This document shows positions 54,001-62,352 of a stretch of 64,000 nt of DNA, piece by piece. The number at the start of each line of letters is the position of its first letter. Positions within the stretch are counted from its first letter, which is position 1. The translations under genes and the position numbers were made by a program. The notes beneath the pieces were generated by a model. The model did not search any database and was not told the DNA's origin. It was given only the letters and a program-made list of their open reading frames with translations. The stretch is from assembly GCF_021462225.1 (NCBI RefSeq), contig NC_061795.1, positions 5,921,501-5,985,500 on the forward strand, written 5' to 3'. Source of the stretch: Girardinichthys multiradiatus (taxonomy: Eukaryota > Chordata > Actinopteri > Cyprinodontiformes > Goodeidae).

Positions 54001-57000
54001 TTTATTTATTTGGCCAATATGGCAATGTTCTTTGTTTTTTACCCCACATCAGAATTTTATTACTGTCTTTTGGCACTGAAGATCTGCATAGTAGTACACA
54101 GAAATGAGCTGCCTGAAGTAGAAGCTTCCTTCTCAGTTGACTCAAATGCACCACCAGACCTGCTTTGTTTTGCCCCCAAGTCTTTAAGGAATAACCCAGA
54201 TACAGTCGCTTTAAGATCTTCTCTGTCAGTCAGAACTCATAACTCCCTGAAGCTATATTGCCACTGCAGGTATAAATGCTTGTTTCCGATTTTTTTGATG
54301 AACTCAAATTTTTGCTTTGTTTTCTCCACATAGTTGTTGAAATTATAACTTTGATGCAACCACCATCATACTGCAATGTAAACAGTCCCTAAAGTGACCC
54401 TCATGTGCAGTTAAAAGAACATGAAGTCCCATGTGGCTTTATTCTGAACGAAGAGTAATGAAAAAAGAGCAACTAAAACCTGCAACTCCAAACAACGGCG
54501 AGAGTGTGCAATTGTGAAACTGAGTAATAGTTACACCATCCGTCCTGCTTCTTTTGGCCATTTTTTACATTCAATTTTGCTCTCACATGGAATGACGTGA
54601 AAGACAGATTATATGCAAAAATCTAATTTGTGTTGTTCAAACTCTAATAGAAAAATCAGATTTTGGTCATATATGGCCAAAATGTTTGATTTGATCTACT
54701 CCTACCTGCAGTGTGAATGTAGCCTAAGATGCAGGTTTTTGAAAAGGTTATCTATTAATTTAACAGAAAAACAATTTATCAGCTCACTAGTGTGTTACAT
54801 TTTTATCTGATTTACATGGAAACCAAGATATTAATGTTTTCACACTGATTAAAGCAGCACACTGTGGTTTGAGTTTCAACAGTTAGTGGCTCCTTCCTTC
54901 TCTGTGGTCCAGGAACTCTCCTTTATTTAAATCTCCTTAAAATTGTCTTTTGTATAATTGATTGTTTGTACAGATAATAATCAAAAATATTATATTCGTT
55001 ATGCTATTGTATATGAAAGGTTGCCTAAAAACCTCTTTGCAGTTGTCAAAATTAGCTGGTGCCTATCTACATCAGTCTATAGACAGCAGGTAGGGTACAC
55101 CCTGGTCCATCGCAGGGTAAAACAGACACACACACAGGACAAACAACCACGCACACAGTCATTCACACCTAAGGGCAATTTAGAGAGACCAATTAACCTA
55201 ATAGTCATGTTTTTGGACTGTGGGAGGAAGCCGGAGTACAGAGAGAAACCACGCATGCACGAGGAGAACATGCAAACTCCATGCAGAAAGACCCTTGGTC
55301 AGGAATTGAACCCAGGACCTTCTTGCTGCAAGGCAACAGTGCTACCAACTGCGCTAAAGTTAACCAAAAATTAAACAGAATAGCAAATAAAATGCAGCTG
55401 AGAGATGCTAATTAATCTCAAAACAGTTACTGAAGTTGAGCTTACATGTCTTTTGTACTCCAATATGTTCGTTCGTTCGTTCGTCGTCTTCCGCTTATCC
55501 AGGACCGGGTCGCGGGGGCAGCAGACTCAGCAGAGACGCCCAGACGTCCCTCTCTCCAGACACCTCCTCCAGCTCCTCCAGGGGGAGCCCAAGGCGTTCC
55601 CAGGCCAGCCGAGAGACATAGTCCCTCCAGCGTGTCCTGGGCCGTCCCCTGGGCCTCCTCCCGGTGGGACGTGCCTGGAACACCTCCCGAGGAAGGCGTC
55701 CAGGAGGCATCCGGTATAGATGCCCGAGCCACCTCAACTGGCTCCTCTCATTGTGGAGGAGCAGCGGCTCTACTCCGAGCTCCTCCCGGATCTCGTTCTT
55801 TCGGTCATGACCCAAAGTTCATGGCCATAGGTGAGGGTAGGAACGTAGACCGATCAGTAAATTGAGAGCTTTGCTTTTCGGCTCAGCTCTCTCTTCACCA
55901 CAATGGACCGGCACAGCGCCCCCATTACTGTGGCAGCTGCACCGATCCGTCTGTCGATCTCCCGCTCCATTCTTCCCTCACTCGTGAACAAGACCCCGAG
56001 ATACTTAAACTCCTCCACTTGAGGCAGGAACTCCCCTCCAACCTGAAGAGGACAAGCCACCCTTTTCCGGTCGAGTACCATGGCCTCGGACTTGGAGGAG
56101 CTGATCCTCATCCCAGCCGCTTCACACTCGGCCGCGAACCGCCACAGCGCATGCTGTAGGTCTTGGCTAGAGGGGGCCAGCAGGACCACGTCATCCGCAA
56201 AAAGAAGAGACGAAATCCACTGGTCCCCAAACCAGACCCCCTCCGGCCCTTGGCTGCGTCTAGAAATCCTGTCCATAAAAGTTATGAACAGGACCGGCGA
56301 CAAAGGGCAGCCCTGCCGGAGTCCAACATGCACTGGGAACAGGTCCGACTTAGTGCCGGCAATGCGGACCAAACTCCTGCTCCGCTCGTACAGGGACCGG
56401 ATGGCCCCTAATAAAGGGCCCCCGATTCCATACTCCTGGAGCACCCCCCACAGGGCATCACGAGGGACACAGTCGAATGCCTTCTCCAGGTCCACAAAAC
56501 ACATGTGAACCGGTTGGGCAAACTCCCATGAACCCTCAAGCACCCTGTAGAGGGTATAGAGCTGGTCCAGTGTTCCACGGCTGGGACGAAAACCACACTG
56601 TTCCTCCTGAAGCCGAGGTTCGACTATCGGTCGGACTCTCCTCTCCAATACCCTGGCGTAGGCCTTACCAGGGAGGCTGAGGAGTGTGATCCCCCTGTAG
56701 TTGGAACACACCCTCCGGTCCCCCTTCTTATAAAGGGGGTCCACCACCCCAGTCTGCCAGTCCAGAGGCACTGTCCCCGACCGCCACGCAATGTTGAAGA
56801 GGCGTGTCAACCATGACAGCCCTACAACATCCAGACACTTGAGGTACTCAGGGCGGATCTCATCCACCCCCGAAGCCTTGCCACCGCGGAGCTTTTTAAC
56901 CACCTCGGTGACTTCAGCCTGGGTGATGAAAGAATCCAACCCCGGGTCCCCAGCCTCTGTTTCCACCACGGAATGCGTGATGGCAGGATTGAGGAGATCC

Positions 57001-60000
57001 TCGAAGTACTCCTTCCACCGCCCGATAATGTCCTCAGTCGAGGTCAGCAGTCTCCCGCCCCCACTATAAACAGTGTTGGCAAAGCACTGCTTCCCCCTCC
57101 TGAGGCGCCGGACGGTTTGCCAGAATCGCTTCGAGGCCAACCGGTAGTCCTTCTCCATGGCCTCACCGAACTCTTCCCGGGCCCGAGTTTTTGCCTCTGC
57201 CACAGCCCGGGCCGCAGCACGCTTGGCCTCACGGTACCCGTCAGCCGCCTCAGGAGTCCCACAAGCCAACCACAGCCGATAGGACTCCTTCTTCAGCTTA
57301 ACAGCATCCCTTACTGCCGGTGTCCACCACCGGGTTCTGGGATTGCCGCCACGATAGGCACCGCAGACCTTACGGCCGCAGCTATGGGCAGCAGCATCGA
57401 CAATAGATGCAGAGAACATGGTCCACTCGGACTCTATGTCTCCAACATCCCCCGGGATCTGGTCGAAGCTCTCCCGGAGGTGGGAGTTGAATACATCCCT
57501 TGCCGAGGGCTCCGCCAGGCGTTCCCAGCAGACCCTCACTATGCGCTTGGGCCTGCCGAGTCTGTCCGGCTTTCTCCTCCAGCGGATCCAACTCACCACC
57601 AGGTGATGATCAGTGGACAGCTCAGCCCCTCTCTTCACCCGAGTGTCCAAAACATGCGGCCGAAGGTCTGATGATACGACAACAAAGTCGATCATGGACC
57701 TCCTGCCTAGGGTGTCCTGGTGCCAAGTGCACTGATGGACACCCTTATGTTTGAACATGGTGTTCGTTATGGACAATCCGTGACTAGCACAGAAGTCCAA
57801 TAACAAAACACCACTCGGATTCAGATCGGGGAGGCCATTCCTCCCGATCACGCCTCTCCAGGTGTCACTGTCGTTCCCCACGTGGGCGTTGAAGTCCCCC
57901 AGCAGAATAATGGAGTCCCCGGGAGGGGCACTATCCAGCACCCCCGACAGGGACGCCAAGAAGGCAGGGTACTCTGCACTACCACTCGGCCCGTAGGCTG
58001 AAATGATAGTCAGAGACCTCTCCCCAACCCGAAGGCGCAGGGATACAACCCTCTCATCCACTGGGGTAAACCCCAACACGAGACGGCTGAGCTGGGGGGC
58101 AACAAGCAAACCCACACCAGCCCGCCGCCTCTCCCCGTGGGCCACTCCAGAGTAGAAGAGAGTCCAACCCCTCTCAAGGAGATGGGTTCCAGAGCCCACG
58201 CTGTGCGTGGAGGCGAGCCCGACTATTTCTAGTCGATATCTCTCGACCTCCCGCACAAGCTCAGGCTCCTTCCCCCCCAGCGAGGTGACATAGAGCCTAG
58301 AGCCAGCCTAAGCATCCGGGGATCGGGCCGTTGAGGTCTCCACCTTCGTCCGCCACCCAATCCTCTTTGCACCGGTCCCTCACGGTTCCCCCTGCAGGTG
58401 GTGGGCCCACTGGGGGATGGCCTCGCGTCTCTCGTTCGGGCTTGGCCCGGCCGGGTCCCGCGAGGAGCAACCCGGCCACCAGGCGCTTTCCGACGAGTCC
58501 CGACCCCAGGCCTGGCTCCAGGGTGGGACCCCGGCTCCGCCGTACCGGGCGACGTCACGTGCCTCGATATTGTGTTCTTCATGAGGGGTTCTTGAACTAT
58601 TCTTTGTCTGACCCATCACCTAGAACCTGTTTGCCATGGGAGACCCTACCAGGGGCATTTAGGCCCCAGACAACATAGCCTCTAGGATCATTTGAGCACT
58701 CAAACCCCTCCACCACGTTAAGGTGACGGTTCAATATGTTTTCCAAATTATCACGCTGATCAATACTTCATCTTGATGTTAACATTTTGCTGCTGTTTAT
58801 TTCCTTACCTCTGTAGCAGATATAGCAGAGCGAATCTCTCGAGTAATCTGAGCCTGGCGAAAGGTTTCATAGAAACTCTCATCAGAGGCCATGGTGACAG
58901 TCAGGACGGCGCTGTAGGCGTGACGAAGCTGGGTGTTGTTGGTTAGCAGGGGGAATGTTATGTCCTAATTTAACAAATTAGAGGGCAAATATCTCATTAG
59001 ATTTTTGAATCAAAAATTAAGATTTTCACAAACTAAATCCACATGTTTAAACTGTTCACCACCAGAAATATCAAAACAAAATGAAAGGAAAAAAATACAT
59101 GAAGTATAGGCATATTTAGCAGTTTCTATAGTTTCATTTAGTAGCTTAGTAAAGTTCAACAGGAGCTTACCTTAAAAATCATTAACTTTTTTTAGTATGT
59201 AGATGTTGTCATATGTCACAAATGAACAAAAACACGTTTCACTATATGTGACCAAAGTCAGCAAACAATATTGATGAGGGTGAAAGATCTATTAGAGTAG
59301 GATTAAAAGGATTTTCTTACTTGGTAAGGCATGGCATATAGCAGAGCATCATAGGGAATAAAGATGTAACCATCAGCAACCATCCCCATGTCTAGAGCAG
59401 CCAACAAGAGTTCTTTCTGGTGCTCTCCACCAATCAGAATGGAGCTCATACACATGATGACCACTTAAAAAGAAAAATAAAGTTAAGTTCCATGTCATAG
59501 CAAACACATCTAATGACAGCTGAAGATAAACTATTGGTTAGTCAAATCTTTTTATGAAAGGATTGATGAATTGATTTATTTTACTAACAAACTCGTCTAG
59601 GTTAAGACATCTTCGGCTAAACATGGCTGGATATTTTCCAAAGTGATACGCCGTCTGGGCTCTTTTCCTGTATCAGAACAACATTTCCCTGGGGCAGACT
59701 TGTCATGAATGCCTCGGACAGGACGACTTTTGGACATGAGAGAATATCAACGTTTTTTCTAGTAAATTTGTGAGGTTTTTGGGTGGAAATTTACATCTCG
59801 GTGGCCATATTGTTTTTCTTCAATCCACAAAGGCTCTAATACTCCAAATACAGAGAACCCTCTGTATTTGTGACATATTAATAAAACTTAATTAAAAAAG
59901 ACAAAGAAAGCATTTTATGTGGGTGATTCCTTTGTTTGACATGATGGAGAGGTGGGTTTTTGAAAACATATATAAATTTTTTATTTGAATGAAAAACAGT

Positions 60001-62297
60001 TCCATTATGAATTCATAGAAGAGAACTTAGAATATTTCACCCGAGGTCTACCGCACACAATGCCGAAACATTTGTGGCAGCCATCCCATACTTACATTTA
60101 ATGTCGATACAAACGGTGGTAGCACTCACACTACTGTTTCTAGGCTTCCATTTAAGGATTGTGCTTCTGTCTGCACTTAATATATTACTGAAAGTGTCTT
60201 AACATTATCGTGCAGGTTGCATATGTAACATAGTGCTTGGGTGACACAGTGCCCAGCTGTTTTTTTGTTTTTCCAACTTTGTGCACAGCTCTTTAATAGT
60301 GCTGACTGACAGGACCTTCCCACCATTGTTTGCCTCTTTGCTGTCATTGTAGGATGCAGAAGAAAGTCAGATGAACAACAAATTGTAAATATTTGCAAAT
60401 GGCCAGAAGCAAGCAGCGGTTTGGATTGCGTGCCTGGTACACTATGATAGAACTGTGCCAGATGTACAGCTCCACTGAGACACACTTCAGGTTGGTTTCA
60501 GGTCTCAAATCTTTTCAAGTCAAACAGTTCAAGTCTAAGTGAAGTCATAAGTCATTATTGTGAGAGTCCAACACAAGTCGTAAGCCTTTTGTGATTTTAT
60601 CCAGTTGTGTCTAATGTAATTACAGTTGTAACAATTGTGTCTGACTTGATTCTAAGTAACCTGAATCCATACCTCTGGCATTTCAGCTTTTAAATGTAAA
60701 ATGTACCTGTCACACTGTAAAACAGTAATCCTAACATCATATGATGCAAATAATAAGGAGGAGGAGGTAAAAGCTCAACCAGGAGGTTACAGGGTTTATA
60801 ATATAAATGTACAATAGCAGCTCTGCAATTCACTAAAACATTTTCAGGGTTCAGATTCAGTGCAGTCAGTTTCCTTTGATAGACAATTTTATAATTAATT
60901 TTTTTTGCAGCACTAGAGGCCTTTATTTTTTCATTTTTCAGACAGCAGGTAGACAGGAAAGAGGGCAAAGAGAGGGGGAGACATTCAGCAAGGGTCGCCG
61001 GGTCCAGGACTCGAACTCGGGACACTGCATCAAGGACTATAGCCTCTGCACATGGTCGCCTGCTTAACCCCTACACCACCAACGCCACGCCACAACTTTA
61101 TACTTCAGTAGACAACCTTAATTCCCCTGAAACTGTATTGTTTAATTATTTAAATTATTTAATTATTTTCATCTTAGTTGCAAATAATTACATGGGAATT
61201 CAATCTGTTTTCATGTAAAGTTCTGTTTTGCTCTAATTTGGCACTTTTAAATAAACTTGGACACTAGTAATCAGTAAAATCTTTCCAATTTTTTTTCAAA
61301 CAGGGCACCCTTACACAAGTTTTGAAAATGTATTGATTAAAATCATATTCATACGTTAAGTAAGCAAGACAGGCCAAAGTTAAACAACAGTATAAGTATA
61401 GCAAATGTCAAAATTTATAAGATAAGCTCGAGCCATTGTGCCCCTGCTAGTTTTTGTTTCTGGCTCCATGCAGCTAGGTCATTTAACAGTAGCAGGATCA
61501 CATTCAAGTCTTAGAGCTGACCTTTGGCCTTGTTGGTCTGTCTGATCTCGTTCAGTGCGTCCCGAGCCCCGCCCTTGTTCTTTGTTTCCATAGTAACCAC
61601 AGGATCAATTGGCAAACCCATAGCCCGGAGAGCAGAGGCCACTTCTTCTCCAGTACTTTCCCAGAGATCGGTTTGAGCTGAAAATAAAATCAAACAGAAA
61701 GACAAAAAAAAAAAGCTTTTCTGTGAATTTAATGTTTAGAGTCCTCATTTTCAAGCAGGTGCAAAGACTCATGAATATTTGTCCAAAATATGAAAGAAAT
61801 CTAATGCACCAAAGAAAAGTAAGAGAAAAACAAAAATCATTTATAGCAACATTTTCAGTTAAATTTAAGTCGAGTAGGAGGCCAGGTGATATGGTCTTTA
61901 GGGGATGATACAGGATGGTGGAACAAATGTGACGTAGAGATATGATACAAAGCAAGGACAGATGCTCATATTAATGCTGGGAGATGTAAGCCACAAACAT
62001 TTGGCCCTGCAATCTCTACTGCCTGTTTTGAAACCACCCAGGGACCATAATTTTGACAGATCAGTATGAAAGTCAGATAACAAGGTAATTCATAGCGGGG
62101 GAATCGTGGTTGCATGTTTGTTGGGGCACTCTGAACTGGAAGTGGCTCATCGCTTTGCATTTTTTATATATTTAAACAAACTAATTATAAGCTCAAGTTG
62201 AATAACTGAATACACCTTGCATCTGAACATATTTGCAGAGTAAAATGATTTACTGATGTTGATGTGCAGGTTATGTTAAAGAGAATAAAGCAGGTGA

Positions 62298-62352
<55 letters not shown>

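Noticed and set aside
53897..54345. 107-codon frame at 54010-54333 as a gene
   Set aside because: No homology recognised, no splice partners, base composition like the surrounding intron.
56080..58678. Plus-strand frames up to 232 codons over the Rex3 copy at 55467-58600
   Set aside because: Antisense shadows of the RT frame without any motif.
60945..61092. Genuine tRNA gene
   Set aside because: A- and B-box-like blocks exist, but no full cloverleaf could be drawn and it continues into a SINE body.
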